Of a DNA stretch of 64,000 bases, positions 23,284 to 37,289 are shown piece after piece (position 1 is the stretch's first letter; each line of letters starts with the position of its first letter). Under the pieces are notes generated by a model, which saw only the letters and a list, made by a program, of their open reading frames with translations, did no database searches and was not told where the DNA came from. The position numbers were made by a program, and so were the translations under genes. The stretch is from Dactylorhiza incarnata (lineage: Eukaryota; Streptophyta; Magnoliopsida; Asparagales; Orchidaceae), in contig JAWHQI010000613.1 of the NCBI GenBank assembly GCA_033032865.1, forward strand, positions 1 through 64,000, in the 5' to 3' direction.

Positions 23284-24001
23284 TGTTTACCCGGAAGACC
23301 GCTTTCAATAGGTTTACTCGCAGACCGTGCGGTTGGCGGATCCAAGTCGCCCGGCTCAGGCTGTACAGGTTCCATCAGCTCTGGCTAGCACAGGCCGGGC
23401 GGTCTGACATAATTCAGACCGCCTCCAAGTACTAAAGATAATCCAAGCCCAAGTCCAACAGGGCAAGTCGCGGTCTCAAGTCGGAGATCGTGCGGTTTGT
23501 GCCATGGGGATAAGCCAAGATTCGAGGTCAAAGAACAAGCCGCGGTCTCAAGACAGAGACCGCTCGGATAGCATCGTCGCCTTGGCCGCATCATCTTCAG
23601 CTTCTGGTCAGACAGGTCGGAAGGGCAAGCCGCCAAGCCACGCGGCTTCTTTCTTTCCTTCCTTGTGTATCCCGTCACCGCCTGCCCGTTTCTCCTATAC
23701 CCGGGCAGGCGGTTATTTTTTCCCTGCCCGTTCGGGCAGGCCCCCAAGTCTATAAATAGGGGGCGGCACTGTTCCCAAGGCACGCACACTCGAATCAAGG
23801 AGCTCGCTTGTTTGAGCTGCGGACTCGAGTTTCTTGTCTTGCGGACTGTCTGACCGGCCGGTTTCTCTTTTCTCGCACTTGTAACCCGCTGTAATCACTT
23901 CTTTTTAATCAAAGGAAAGCCCGTCGCAGGAGTGGCATTTGCCGCGGCGGGCGAAGTCTGGCCTTGACCGCTGCTAGCGGTCTCATCCTTCGACCCAAAA
24001 A
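23284..24001 (+). repeat. Element 1, 3' LTR (truncated)
   Basis: Starts TGTTTACCCGG and matches the 5' LTR up to CGACCCAAAAA near 24001, about 58 bp short of the expected end. The TATA box is at 23751-23758. What follows is a ~9-bp satellite-like scrap (TGTAGCTCC) and then monomer H from CATTCATTG on, so the LTR end and its target-site copy were lost by a later rearrangement with the satellite. Confidence 0.92.
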
Positions 24002-27000
24002 TGTAGCTCCACATTCATTGAAGTACAAGTTTTACCCATTACAGTTCATTTAGTTGTCTATATTGAGTGGGTTGCACTGTCAATGCAAAATGTAGCTCCA
24101 AATAATACCTAAACTTCAAACAGCCATAACTTTTGATCAGGTTGTGTGATTTTTGCCCACAACACCTCTTCGAAATGAGCTCTGAGCCCTACATTCAATG
24201 GAGAGCAAGTTGTACCCAATGTAGTTCATTTAGTGGTCGATATACATTGTGTTGAAGTGGTAATGTGGGATTTAGCTCCAACTAACACATAAACTTCAAA
24301 CAGCTATAACTTTAGATCCGGATGTCTAGATTTTGCCAAAACACCTTTTCATAAAGAGCTCAGAGCCATACATCCTAAGGAGAATAGGATTTACTCGATC
24401 AAGTTCATTTAGTGGTCGACATATAGTGGATTGCAGTAGAAATGAGGGAGTTTGCTCCAATTGGCACCTAAACTTCAAACATCCATAACTTTTGATTCGG
24501 TTGTCTGATTTTTGCCCACAACGCCTTTTCAGAATGAGATCGGAGCCCTGCATCCATTGGACAACAAGTTTTACCTATTCTAGTTCATTTGCGGTTGATC
24601 TACAGTTGGTTGAAGGGAAACATGAGAGATTTAGCTCGAAATGACACTCAAACATTAAACAGCAACAACTTTTGATCCGGTTGCCTGATTTGACCACACA
24701 ACACCTTTTCGAAATGAGCTCGTAGCACTACATTCATTGGAGCACAATTTTTACCCCTTCCAGTTCATTTAGTTGTCAATATTTAGAGCGTTGCAGCGGT
24801 AATGCGAAAGTTCGCTCCAACTTTTGATTTGTATGTTTGATTTTTGCCCACTCACCTTTTCGGAATATGCTCGGAGGCATACATCCAATGGAGCACAATT
24901 ATAAACCCTTCCAGCTCATTTTAGTGGTCAATATACAGGGAGTTGCAATGGTGACGAGGGCTCCTCTTGACACATAAACTGTAACAGCCATAACTTTTGA
25001 TTTGGTTGTCCAATTTTGCGCACAACACCTTTTTGGAAAGAGCTCGGAGCCCTGCATCCAATGGAGAGCAAATTTTACCCATCCAGTTTGTTTAGTGGTC
25101 AATATACAACGGGTTTGTAATAATGTATTTAGCTCGAAAGAAGACCTAAGCTTTAAAGATCCATAACTTTTTATCCGGTTGTCCGATTTTCGCCCACAAT
25201 ACCTTTTCGTAATGAGATCGGAGCCCAAAATCCAATGGAGAACAAATTTTACCCATTCAAGGTCGTTTAGAGGTCAATATACAGTGGGTTGTAGTGGTAA
25301 TGCGAGATTTAGCTCCAGATGACACATAAATTTCAAAATGAAAGAATTTCAGATTCGGTTTGTAGTGAAAGTGAGAGATTTAGCTCCAAATACACTCAAA
25401 CTTTAAACAGCAATAACTTTTGATCTGGTTGCCTGATTTTACCCCATACAACACCATTTAGGAATGATATCGGAGCCCTACATTCATTGAAGCAGAAGTT
25501 TTACCCATTACAGTTCATTTAGTTGTCTATATTGAGCGGGGTTGCACTGCCAATGCAAAATGTAGCCTTAAATGACTCCTAAACTTCAAACAGCCATAAA
25601 TTTTGATCAGATTGTGTGATTTTTGCAAACAACACCTTTTCGAAATGAGCTATGAGCCCTACATTCAATGGAGAGCAGGTTGTACCCAATGTAGTTCATT
25701 TAGTGGTCGATATACATTGAGTTGAAGTGGTAATGTGGGATTTAGCTCCAACTGACACCTAAACTTCAAACAGCTATAACTTTAGATCCGGATGTCCGGA
25801 TTTTGCCAAAATACCTTTTCGGAAAGAGCTCAGAGCCTACATCCTAAGGAGAATAGGATTTATTCGATCAAGTTCATTTAGTGGTCGACGTATAGTGGAT
25901 TGTAGTAGAAATGAGGTAGTTTGCTCCAATTGGCACCTAAACTTTAAACATTCATAACTTTTGATCCGGTTGTCTGATTTTTGCCCACAACGCCTTTTCA
26001 GAATGAGATCGGAGCCCTGCATTCATTGGACAACAAGTTTTAACCATTTCAGTTCGTTTGCGGTTGATCTATAGTTGGTTGTAGGGAAATATGAGAGATT
26101 TAGCTCCAAATGACACTCAAACATTAAACCGCAACAACTTTTGATCTGGTTGCCTGATTTGACCACACAGCACCTTTTCGAAATGAGCTCGTAGCACTAC
26201 ATTCATTGGAGCACCTGTTTTACCCATTCCAGTTCATTTAGTTGTCAATATTTAGAGCGTTGCAGCGGTAATGCGAAAGTTCGCTCCAAATGACACCTAA
26301 ACTTCTAACAGGCATAACTTTTGATTTGTATGTTTGATTTTTGCCCACTCACCTTTTTGGAATATGCTCGGAGGCATACATCCAATGGAGCACAATTATA
26401 AACCCTTCCAGCTCATTTTAGCGGTCAATATACAGGGGGTTGCAATGGTGACGAGGGCTCCTCTTGACACATAAACTGTAACAACCATAACTTTTGATTT
26501 GGTTGTCCGAGTTTGCGCACAACACCTTTTTGGAAAGATCTTGGAGCCCTGCATCCAATGGAGAGTAACTTTTACCCATCAAGTTTGTTTAGTAGTCAAT
26601 ATACAGCGGGTTTGTAATAATGTATTTAGCTCGAAAGGAGACCTAAGCTTTAAAGATCCATAACTTTTTATCCGGTTGTCTGATTTTCGCCCACAATACC
26701 TCGTAATGAGATCGGATCCCAAAATCCAATGGAGAATGAATTTTATCCATTCAAGGTCGTTTAGAGGTCGATATACAGTGGGTTGTAGTGGTAATGCGAG
26801 ATTTAGCTCCAAATGACACATAAATTTCAAAATGAAAGAATTTTAGATGCGGTTTGTAGTGAAAGTGAGAGATTTAACTCCAAATGTTACTCAAACTTTA
26901 AACAACAATAACTTTTGATCCGGTTACCTGATTTTACCCCAGACAACACCATTTAGGAATGATATCGGATCCCTACATTCATTGAAGCACAAGTTTTACC

Positions 27001-30000
27001 CATTACAGTTCATTTAGTTGTCAATATTGAGCGGGTTGCACTGTCAATGCAAAATGTAGCTCCAAATGACTCCTAAACTTCAAACAGCCATAAATTTTGA
27101 TCAGGTTGTGTGATTTTTGCCCACAACACCTCTTCGAAATGAGCTCTGAGGCCTACATTCAATGGACAGCAAGTTGTGCCCAATGTAGTTCATTTAGTGG
27201 TCGATATACATTGAGTTGAAGTAGTAATGTGGGATTTAGCTCCAACTGACACCTAAATTTCAAACAGCTATAACTTTAGATCCTGGTGTCCGGATTTTGC
27301 CAAAATACCTTTCCGGAAAGAGCTCAGAGCCTACATCCTAAGGAGAATAGGATTTATTCGATCAAGTTCATTTAGTGGTCGACGTATAGTGGATTGTAGT
27401 AGAAATGAGGGAGTTTGCTCCAATTGGCACCTAAACTTCAAACATTCATAACTTTTGATCCGGTTGTCTGATTTTGCCCACAACGCCTTTTCAGAATGAG
27501 ATCGGAGCCCTGCATCCATTGGACAACAAGTTTTACACATTTTAGTTCGTTTGCGGTTGATCTACAGTTGGTTGTAGGGAAACATGAGAGATTTAGCTCC
27601 AAATGACACTCAAACATTAAACCGCAACAACTTTTGATCCGGTTGCCTGATTTGACCACACAACACCTTTTCGAAATGAGCTCGTAGCACTACATTCATT
27701 GGAGCACAATTTTTACCCATTCCAGTTCATTTAGTTGTCAATATTTGGAGCGTTGCAGCGGTAATGCGAAATTTCGCTCCAAATGACACCTAAACTTCTA
27801 ACCGGCATAACTTTTGATTTGTATGTTTGATTTTTGCCCACTCACCTTTTCGGAATATGCTCGGAGGCATACATCCAATGGAGCACAATTATAAACCATT
27901 CCAGCTCATTTTAGTGGTCAATATACAGGGGGTTGCAATGGTGACGAGGGCTCCTCTTGACACATAAACTGTAACAACCATTACTTTTGATTTGGTTGTC
28001 CGAGTTTGCGCACAACACCTTTTTGGAAAGAGCTCGGAGTCCTGCATCCAATGGAGAGCAAATTTTACCCATCAAGTTTGTTTAGTAGTCAATATACAGC
28101 GGGTTTGTAATAATGTATTTAGCTCGAAAGGAGACCTAAGCTTTAAAGATGCATAACTTTTTATCCGGTTGTCCGATTTTCGCTCATAATACCTCGAAAT
28201 GAGATCGGATCCCAAAATCCAATGGAGAATGAATTTTATCCATTCAAGGTCGTTTAGAGGTCGATATACAGTGGGTTGTAGTGGTAATGCGTTATTTAGC
28301 TCCAAATGACACATAAATTTCAAAATTAAAGAATTTTAGATGCGGTTTGTAGTGAAAGTGAGAGATTTAGCTCCAAATGACACTCAAACTTTAAACAGCA
28401 ATAACTTTTGACTCGGTTGCCTGATTTTACCTCATACAACACCATTTAGGTATGATATCGGAGCCCTACATTTATTGAAGTACAAGTTTTACCCATTCCA
28501 GTTCATTTAGTTGTCTATATTGAGCGGGTTGCACTGTCAATGCAAAATGTACCTCCAAATGACACCTAAACTTCAAACAGCCATAACTTTTGATCAGGTT
28601 GTGTGATTTTTACCCACAACACCTCTTCGAAATGAGCTCTGAGCCCTACATTCAATGGATGAGCAAGTTGTACCCAATGTGGTTCATTTAGTGGTCGATA
28701 TACATTGAGTTGAAGTGGTAATGTGGGATTTAGCTCCAACTGACACATAAACTTCAAACATTCATAACTTTTGATCCGGTTGTCTGATTTTGCCCACAAC
28801 GCCTTTTAAGAATGAGATCGGAGCCCTGCATCCATTGGACAACAAGTTTTACACATTTTAGTTCGTTTGCGGTTGATCTACAGTTGGTTGTAGGGAAACA
28901 TGAGAGATTTAGCTCCAAATGACACTCAAACATTAAACCGCAACAACTTTTGATCCGGTTGCCTGATTTGACCACACAGCACCTTTTCGAAATGAGATCG
29001 TAGCACTACATTCATTGGAGCACAATTTTTACCCATTCCAGTTCATTTAGTTGTCAATATTTAGAGCGTTGCAGCGGTAATGCGAAATTTCGCTCCAAAT
29101 GACACCTAAACTTCTAACAGGCATAACTTTTGATTTGTATGTTTGATTTTTGCCCACTCACCTTTTCGGAATATGCTCGGAGGCATACATCCAATGGAGC
29201 ACAATTATAAACCCTTCAGCTCATTTTATTGGTCAATACACAGGGGGTTGCAATGGTGACGAGGACTCCTCTTGACACATAAACTGTAACAACCATAACT
29301 TTTGATCTAGTTGTCCGATTTTTGCGCACAACACCTTTTTGTAAAGAGCTCGGAGCCCTGCATCCAATGGAGAGCAAATTTTACCCATCCAGTTTGTTTA
29401 GTGGTCAATATACAACGGGTTTGTAAAAATATATTTTGCTCGAAAGAAGACCTAAGCTTTAAAGATCCATAACTTTTTATCCGGTTGTCCGATTTTCGCC
29501 CACGATACCTTTTCGTAATGAGATCGGAGCCCAAAATCCAATGGAGAACAAATTTAACCCATTCAAGGTCGTTTAGAGGTTGATATACAGTGGGTTGTAG
29601 TGGTAATGCGAGATTTAGCTCCAAATGACACATAAATTTCAAAATGAAAGAATTTTAGATGTGGTTTGTAGTGAAAGTGAGAGATTTAGCTCCAAATGAC
29701 ACTCAAACTTTAAACAGCAATAATTTTTGATCTTGTTGACTGATTTTACGGCATACAATACAATTTAAGAATGATATCGGAGCCCTACATTCATTGAAGC
29801 ACAAGTTTTACCCATTACAGTTCATTTAGTTGTCTATATTGAGCGGGTTGCACTGTCAATGCAAAATGTAGCTCCAAATGACTCCTAAACTTCAAACAGC
29901 CATAAATATTGATCAGGTTGTGTTATTTTTGCCAACAACACCTCTTCGAAATGAGCTCTGAGCCCTACATTCAATGGAGAGCAAGTTGTACCCAATGTAG

Positions 30001-33000
30001 GTCATTTAGTGGTCGATATATATTGAGTTGAAGTGGTAATGTGGGATTTAGCTCCAACTGACACCTAAACTTCAAACAGCTATAACTTTAGATCCGGATG
30101 TCCGGATTTTGCCAAAACACATTTTCGGAAAGAGCTCAGAGCCTACATCCTAAGGAGAATAGGATTTACTCGATCAAGTTCATTTAGTGGTCGACGTATA
30201 ATGGATTGCAGTAGAAATGAGGTAGTTTGCTCCAATTGGCACCTAAACTTCAAATATCCATTACTTTTGATCCGGTTGTCTGATTTTTGCCCACACCTTT
30301 TCAGAATAAGATCGGAGCCCTGCATCCAGTGGACAACAAGTTTTACCCATTCCAGTTCGTTTGCGGTTGATCTACAGTTGGTTGTAGGGAAACATGAGAG
30401 ATTTAGCTCCAACTGACACTCAAACATTAAACCGCAACAACTTTTGATCCGGTTGCCTGATTTGACCACACAACACCTTTTCGAAATGAGCTCGTAGCAC
30501 TACATTCATTGGAGCACCAGTTTTACCCATTCCAGTTCATTTAGTTGTCAATATTTAGAGCGTTGCAGCGGTAATGCGAAAGTTCGCTCCAAATGACACC
30601 TAAATTTCTAACAGACATAACTTTTGATTTGTATGTTTGATTTTTGCCCACTCACCTTTTCGGAATATGCTCTGAGGCATACATCCAATGGAGCACAATT
30701 ATAAACCCTTCCAGCTCATTTTAGTGGTCAATATACAGGGGGTTGCAATGGTGACGAGGGCTCCTCTTGACACATAAACTGTAACAGCCATAACTTTTGA
30801 TCTCGTTGTCTGATTTTTGCGTACAACACCTTTTCGGAAAGAGCTCGGAGCCCTGCATCCAATGGAGAGCAAATTTTACCCATCCAGTTTGTTTAGTGGT
30901 CAATATACAGCGGGTTTGTAATAATGTATTTAGCTCGAAAGGAGACCTAAGCTTTAAAGATCCATAACTTTTTATCCGGTTGTCCGATTTTCGCCCACAA
31001 TACCTTTTCGTAATGAGATCGGAGACCAAAATCCAATGGAGAACAAATTTTACCCATTCAAGATCGTTTAGAGGTCGATATACAGTGGGTTGTAGTGGTA
31101 ATGCGAAATTTAGCTCCAAATGACACATAAATTTCAAAATGAAAGAATTTTAGATACGGTTTGTAGTGAAAGTGAGAGATTTAGCTCCAAATGACACTCA
31201 AACTTTAAACAGCAATAACTTTTGATCCAGGTTGCCTGATTTTACCCCATACAACACCATTTAGGAATGATATCGGAGCCCTACATTCATTGAAGCATAA
31301 GTTTTACCCATTACAGTTCATTTAGTTGTCTATATTGAGTGGGTTGCACTGTCAATGCAAAATGTAGCTCCAAATGACTCCTAAACTTCAAACAGCCATA
31401 AATTTTAATCAGGTTGTATGATTTTTGCCCACAACACCTCTTCGAAATGAGCTCTGAGCCCTACATTCAATGGAGAGCAAGTTGTACCAAATGTAGTTCA
31501 TTTAGTGGTCGATATACATTGAGTTGAAGTGGTAATGTGGGATTTAGCTCCAACTGACACCTAAACTTCATACAGCTATAACTTTAGATCCGGATGTCCG
31601 AATTTTGCCAAAATACCTTTTCGGAAAGAGATCAGAGCCTACATCCTAAGGAGAATAGGATTTACTCAATCAAGTTCATTTAGTGGTCAACGTATAGTGG
31701 ATTGCAGTAGAAATGAGGGAGTTTGCTCCAATTGGCACCTAAACTTCAAACATCCATAACTTTTGATCTGTTTGTCTGATTTTTGCCCACAATGCCTTTT
31801 CAGAATGAGATCGGAGCCCTGCATCCATTGGACAACAAGTTTTACCCATTTAAGTTTGTTTGTGGTTGATCTACAGTTTGTTGTAGGGAAACATGAGAGA
31901 TTTACCTCCAAATGACACTCAAACATTAAACCGCAACAACTTTTGATCTGGTTGCCTGATATGACCACACAACACCTTTTCAAAATGAGCTCGTAACAAT
32001 ACATTCATTGGAGCACAATTTTTACCCATTCCAGTTCATTTACTTCTCAATATTTAGAGCGTTGCAGCGGTAATGCGAAATTTCGCTCCAAATGACACCT
32101 AAACTTCTAAAAGGCATAACTTTTTATTTGTATGTTTGATTTTTGCCCACTCACCTTTTCGGAATATGCTCGGAGGCATACATCCAATGGAGCATAATTA
32201 TAAACCCTTCCAGCTCATTTTAGTGGTCAATATACAGGGGGTTGCAATGGTGACGAGGGCTCCTCTTGACGCATAAACTGTAACAGCCATAACTTTTGAT
32301 CTGGTTGTCCGATTTTTGCGCACAACACCTTTTTGGAAAGAGCTCGGAGCCTGCATCCAATGGAGAGACAAATTTTACCCATCCAGTTTGTTTAGTGGTC
32401 AATATACAGCGGGTTTGTAATAATGTATTTAGCTCGAAAGGAGACCGAAGCTTTAAAGATCCATAACTTTTTATCCGGTTGTCCGATTTTCGCCCACAAT
32501 ACCTTTTCGTAATGAGATCGGAGCCCAAAATCCAATGGAGAACGAATTTAACCCATTCAAGGTCGTTTAGAGGTCGATATACAGTGGGTTGTAGTGGTAA
32601 TGCGAGATTTAGCTCCAAATGACACATAAATTTCAAAATGAAAGAATTTTAGATGCGGTTTGTAGTGAAAGTGAGAGATTTAGCTCCAAATGACACTCAA
32701 ACTTTAAAAGAGCAATAACTTTTGATCCGGTTGTCTGATTTTACCCCAAACAACACCATTTAGGAATGATATCGGAGCCCTACATTCATTGAAGCACAAG
32801 TTTTACCCATTACAGTTCATTTAGTTGTCTATATTGAGCGGGTTGCACTGTGAATGCAAAATGTAGCTCCAAATGACACCTAAACTTCAAACAGCCATAC
32901 CTTTTGATCAGGTTGTGTGATTTTTGCCCACAACACCATTTTGAAATGAGCTCTGAGCCCTACATTCAATGGAGAGCAAATTGTACCCAATGTAGTTCAT

Positions 33001-35787
33001 TTAGTGGTCGATATACATTGAGTTGAAGTGGTAATGTGGGATTTAGCTCCAACTGACACCTAAACTTCAAACAGTTATAACTTTAGATCCGGATGTCCGG
33101 ATTTTGCACAAAACACCTTTTCGGAAACAGCTCGGAGCCATACATCCTAATGAGAATAGGATTTACTCGATCAAGTTCATTTAGTGTTCGACATATAGTG
33201 GATTGCAGTAGAAATGAGGGAGTTTGATCCAATTGGCACCTAAACTTCACACATCCATAACTTTTGATCAGGTTGTCTGATTTTTGCCCACAACGCCTTT
33301 TCAGAATGAGATCGGAGCCCTGCATCCATTGGACAACAAGTTTTACCCATTCCAGTTCGTTTGCGGTTGATCTACAGTTGGTTGTAGGGAAACATGAGAG
33401 ATTTAGCTCCAAATGACACTCAAACATTAAACCGCAACAACTTTTGATCTGGTTGCCTGATTTGACCACACAACACCTTTTTGAAATGAGCTCGTAGCAC
33501 TACATTCATTGGAGCACAAGTTTTACCCATTCCAGTTCATTTAGTTGTCAATATTTAGAGCGTTGCAGCGGTAATGCAAAATTTCGCTCCAAATGACACT
33601 TAAACTTCTAACAGGCATAACTTTTGATTTGTATGTTTGATTTTTGCCCACATCACCTTTTCGGAATATGCTCGAAGGCATACATCCCATGGAGCACAAT
33701 TATAAACCCTTCCAGCTCATTTTAGTGGTTAATATACAGGGGGTTGCAATGGTGACGAGGGATCCTCTTGACACATAAACTGTAACAGCCATAACTTTTG
33801 ATCTGGTTGTCCGATTTTTGCGCACAACACCTTTTTGGAAAGAGCTCGGAGCCCTGCATCCAATGGAGAGCAAATTTTACAAATCCAATTTGTTTAGTGG
33901 TAAACATATACAGCGGGTTTGTAATAATGTATTTAGCTCGAAAGGAGACCTAAGCTTTAAAGATCCATAACTTTTTTATCCGGTTGTCCGATTTTTGCCC
34001 ACAATACCTTTTCGTAATGAGATCGGAGCCCAAAATCCAATGGAGAACGAATTTAACCCATTCAAGGTCGTTTAGAGGTCGATATATAGTGGTTTGCAGT
34101 GGTAATGCGAGATTTAGCTCCAAATGACACATAAATTTCAAAATAAAAGAATTTTAGATGCGGTTTGTAGTGAAAGTGAAAGATTTAGCTTCAAATGACC
34201 CTCAAACTTTAAACAGCAATAACTTTTGATCCGGTTGCCTGATTTTACCCCATACAACACCATTTAGGAATGATATCGGAGCCCTACATTCATTGAAGCA
34301 CAAGTTTTACCCATTACAGTTCATTTAGTTGTCTATATTGAGCGGGCTGCACTGTCAATGCAAAATGTAGCTCCAAATGACACCTAAACTTCAAACAGCC
34401 ATAACTTTTGATCAGGTTGTCTGATTTTTGCCCCAACATCTCTTCGAAATGAGCTCTGAGCCCTACATTCAATGGAAAGCAAGTTGTACCCAATGTAGTT
34501 CATTTAGTGGTCGATATACATTGAGTTGAAGTGGTAATGTTGGATTTAGCTCCAACTGACACCTAAACTTCAAACAGCTATAACTTTAGATCCGGATGTC
34601 CGGATTTTGCACAAACCACCTTTTCGGAAAGAGCTCGGAGCCATACATCCTAAGGAGAATAGGATATACTCGATCAAGTTCATTTAGTGGTCGACGTATA
34701 GTGGATTGCAGTAGAAATGAGGGAGTTTGCTCCAATTGGCACCTAAACTTTAAACATCCATAACTTTTGATCTGGTTGTCTGATTTTTGCCCACAATGCC
34801 TTTTCAGAATGAGATCAGAGCCCTGCATCCATTGGACAACAAGTTTTAACTATTCCAGTTCGTTTGCGGTTGATCTACAGTGGGTTGTAGGGAAACATGA
34901 GAGATTTAGCTCCAAATGACACTCAAAAATTAAACTGCAACAACTTTTGATCTGGTTGCCTGATTTGACCACACAACACCTTTTCGAAATGAGCTCGTAG
35001 CACTACAATCATTGGAGCACAAGTTTTACCCATTCCAGTTCATTTAGTTGTCAATATTTAGAGCGTTGCAGCGGTAATGCGAAATTTCGCTCCAAATGAC
35101 ACCTAAACTTCTAACAGGCATAACTTTTGATTTGTATGTTGGATGTTTGCACACATCACCTTTTCGGAATATGCTCGGAGGTATACATCCAATGGAGCAC
35201 AATTATAAACCCTTCCAACTCATTTTAGTGGTCAATATACAGGGGGTTGCAATGGTGATGAGGGCTCCTCTTGACACATAAACTGTAACAGCCATAACTT
35301 TTGATTTGGTTGTCCGATTTTTGCGCACAACACCTTTTTGGAAAGAGCTCGCAGCCCTGCATCCAATGGAGAGAAAATTTTACCCTTCCAGTTTGTTTAG
35401 TGGTCAATATACAGCGGGTTTGTAATAATGTATTTAGCTCGAAAGTAGACCTAAGCTTTAAAAATCCATAACTTTTTATCTGGTTGTCCGATTTTCGCTC
35501 ACAATACCTTTTCGTAATGAGATCGGAGCCCAAAATCCAATGGAGAACAAATTTAACCCATTCAAGGTTGTTTAGAGGTCGATATACAGTGGGTTGTAGT
35601 GGTAATGCGAGATTTAGCTCTAAATGACACATAAATTTCAAAATGAAAGAATTTTAGATGCGGTTTGTAGTGAAAGTTAGAGATTTAGCTCCAAATGACA
35701 CTCAAACTTTAAACAGCAATAACATTTGATCTGGTTACCTGATTTTACCCCATACAACACCATTTAGGAATGATATCGGAGCCCTAC
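24002..35787. repeat. Satellite array, block 2
   Basis: Same HOR as block 1 and in the same orientation. It begins in the rest of monomer H after the truncated 3' LTR of element 1. HOR starts lie near 24109, 25579, 27073, 28566, 29885, 31381, 32880 and 34384. Two irregular units occur: the HOR from 24109 is about 25-30 bp short because of a deletion at the D/E boundary near 24822, and the HOR from 28566 is only ~1319 bp because monomer B is missing near 28750. The block ends inside monomer H at the insertion point of solo LTR A. No gene is seen. Confidence 0.95.
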
Positions 35788-36618
35788 TGTTGAATCCAAA
35801 ATTGTCCCCACGTCCTCAACGCTCAATCCCAGAGGAAAGAGAGGGGGTAGTGGTCGAGCAGCTGGTTACTTGAGTCGCAAATGAAGAGTTGAGTGAGAGA
35901 GAAGAAGAGAGGGCCGCTATCTTGCGGCGAGGCCAGACTTCGCCCTCCGCAGCAAATGCCACTCCTGCGACGGGCTTTTCCTTTATTTAATAATCTGTAT
36001 TACAGCTTGTTGTGCTTAGAACATGGAAATAAGAGAAAATACAAGATAGTTGCGGGTAAGAAAAGAGTAAGCCGCGCGGGCTGTTTGCCGAGGTCGCCCG
36101 GACTTGTCGCCGAGGCCGCTCGGCCTGTTCGCAAAGGTCGCCCGGACAGGTCGCCCGGACAGGTCGCAGCTTGGTGCGGTCTGACTTTTTCTAGCCGCCG
36201 GTTTTGTCCCCCCACTTGCCTCCCCCTTGTTCATGGTCGAGGGTCCTATTTATAGGCTCTGGGTCGATGTCGTCACCTCCGGTGAGCCGGTGACCGGATC
36301 CCTACCCGCGCGGTCTGAACAATGTAGACCGCCACCTTGGGCGGACTGAAGGAGGAGGCCGCCGGGCTTGGGCGGTCTGAAGTAGGAGGCCGCCCGGCTT
36401 GGGCGGTCTTAAGTAGGAGGCCGCCCGGCTTGGGCGGTCTGAAGAAGGAGGCCGCCCGGCTTGGGCGGTCTGAAGAAGGAGGCCGCCCTCCTTGGGTGGT
36501 CTGATGAAGGAGGCCGCCCGGCTTAGGCGGCCTGATGAAGGAGGCCGCCCGGTTTGGGCGGTCTGAAGAAATGCAGAAAAAATCTCCTCGAGAAGGATCG
36601 CCGATTTCTGGGTAAACA
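35788..36618 (-). mobile_element. Solo LTR A (third subfamily, reverse orientation)
   Basis: 831 bp with a perfect 5-bp target-site duplication CCTAC (35783-35787 and 36619-36623). On the minus strand it begins TGTTTACCCAG and ends ATTCAACA, and carries the same block as the other LTRs (AAAGCCCGTCGCAGGAGTGG on minus) plus a TATA box at 36247-36254. No internal domain remains, as expected after recombination between two LTRs. A GC-rich 31-bp minisatellite lies within. Open frames here are by-products of that repeat. Confidence 0.92.
36327..36573. repeat. 31-bp minisatellite in solo LTR A
   Basis: About eight copies of a unit based on GAGGCCGCCCGGCTTGGGCG plus GTCTGAAGAAG; consecutive copies of CCGCCCGGC at 36421 and 36452 give the 31-bp period. 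Each unit holds a CCG-CC-CGG core. Confidence 0.88.
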
Positions 36619-36681
36619 CCTACATTCATTGAAGCACAAGTTTTACCCATTACAGTTCATTTAGTTGTCTATATTGAGCGG
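36619..36681. repeat. Satellite remnant between two solo LTRs
   Basis: 63 bp of monomer H, from the right-hand target-site copy of solo LTR A (CCTAC) to the left-hand copy of solo LTR B (AGCGG). The sequence continues exactly where the satellite stopped at 35787, so both LTRs sit in one and the same monomer. Confidence 0.92.
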
Positions 36682-36964
36682 TGTTGAATCCAAAATTGCA
36701 CCTCCACGATCTACTCGAGGGAATTGGGGGAAAAGGAGGCCGCGAGCAGCTGGTTACTTGGGTCGCGAGTGAAGAGGGGAGAAGAAGCGAGGGCCGCTAG
36801 CTTGCGGCGAGGCCAGACTTCGCCCGTCGCGGCAAAAGCCACTCCTGCGACGGGCTTTCCCTTTATTCAATAATCTGTCTTACAACTTGCCACTTTTAAT
36901 ACATGGAAATGAAATGAGTACAAGAGGATGACAGATAGGAAAAACAAGTCGCCCAGGCTGTTTT

Positions 36965-37110
36965 GTTGAGGCCGCCCGGCCTGTTTGTTGAGGTCGCCCG
37001 GGCTGCTTTGCTGAGGACGCCTGGCCTGTTTGTTGAGGTCGCCCGGGCTGCTTTGCTGAGGCCGACCGGCCTGTTTGTTGAGGTCGCCCGAGCTGCTTTG
37101 TTGAGGCCGC
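36965..37110. repeat. 22-23-bp minisatellite in solo LTR B
   Basis: Six or so units alternating between GAGGCCGCCCGGCCTGTTTG and GAGGTCGCCCGGGCTGCTTT types, each with a CCG/TCG-CC-CGG core. Confidence 0.8.
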
Positions 37111-37289
37111 CCAGCCTGGCCGCTGCTAGGTGCGGTCTGGCTGTCTCTAGCCGCTAGTTTTGCCCCCAACTTTCCTGTCCTTTGTTCATGGTCGAGGGTC
37201 CTATTTATAGGCTCTGGGTCGATGTCGTCACCTCCGGTGAGCCGGTGACTGGATCCCTACCTGCGCGGTCTGAAGGAAGAGGCCGTCCG

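Larger units (their letters stand above)
10507..24001 (+). mobile_element. Element 1: decayed full-length Ty3/gypsy Tat-lineage LTR retrotransposon
   Basis: About 13.5 kb, bounded by direct LTRs that start TGTTTACCCGG. Order: 5' LTR, gag, protease, RT, RNase H, archaeal-type RNase H, integrase, conserved non-coding block with hairpins, two antisense genes, 3' LTR. The second RNase H and the lack of a chromodomain place it in the Tat (Ogre/Retand/Grande-like) branch. By eye the LTRs differ at about 15 of ~717 shared positions (~2%), so it is clearly older than element 2. The sense frame has at least six breaks and the protease catalytic Asp is changed, so it cannot be autonomous. The 3' end is truncated and no clean target-site duplication remains; the left flank ends in CCTAC and the right flank resumes with ATTCATTG, as in an uninterrupted monomer H. 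Confidence 0.93.
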
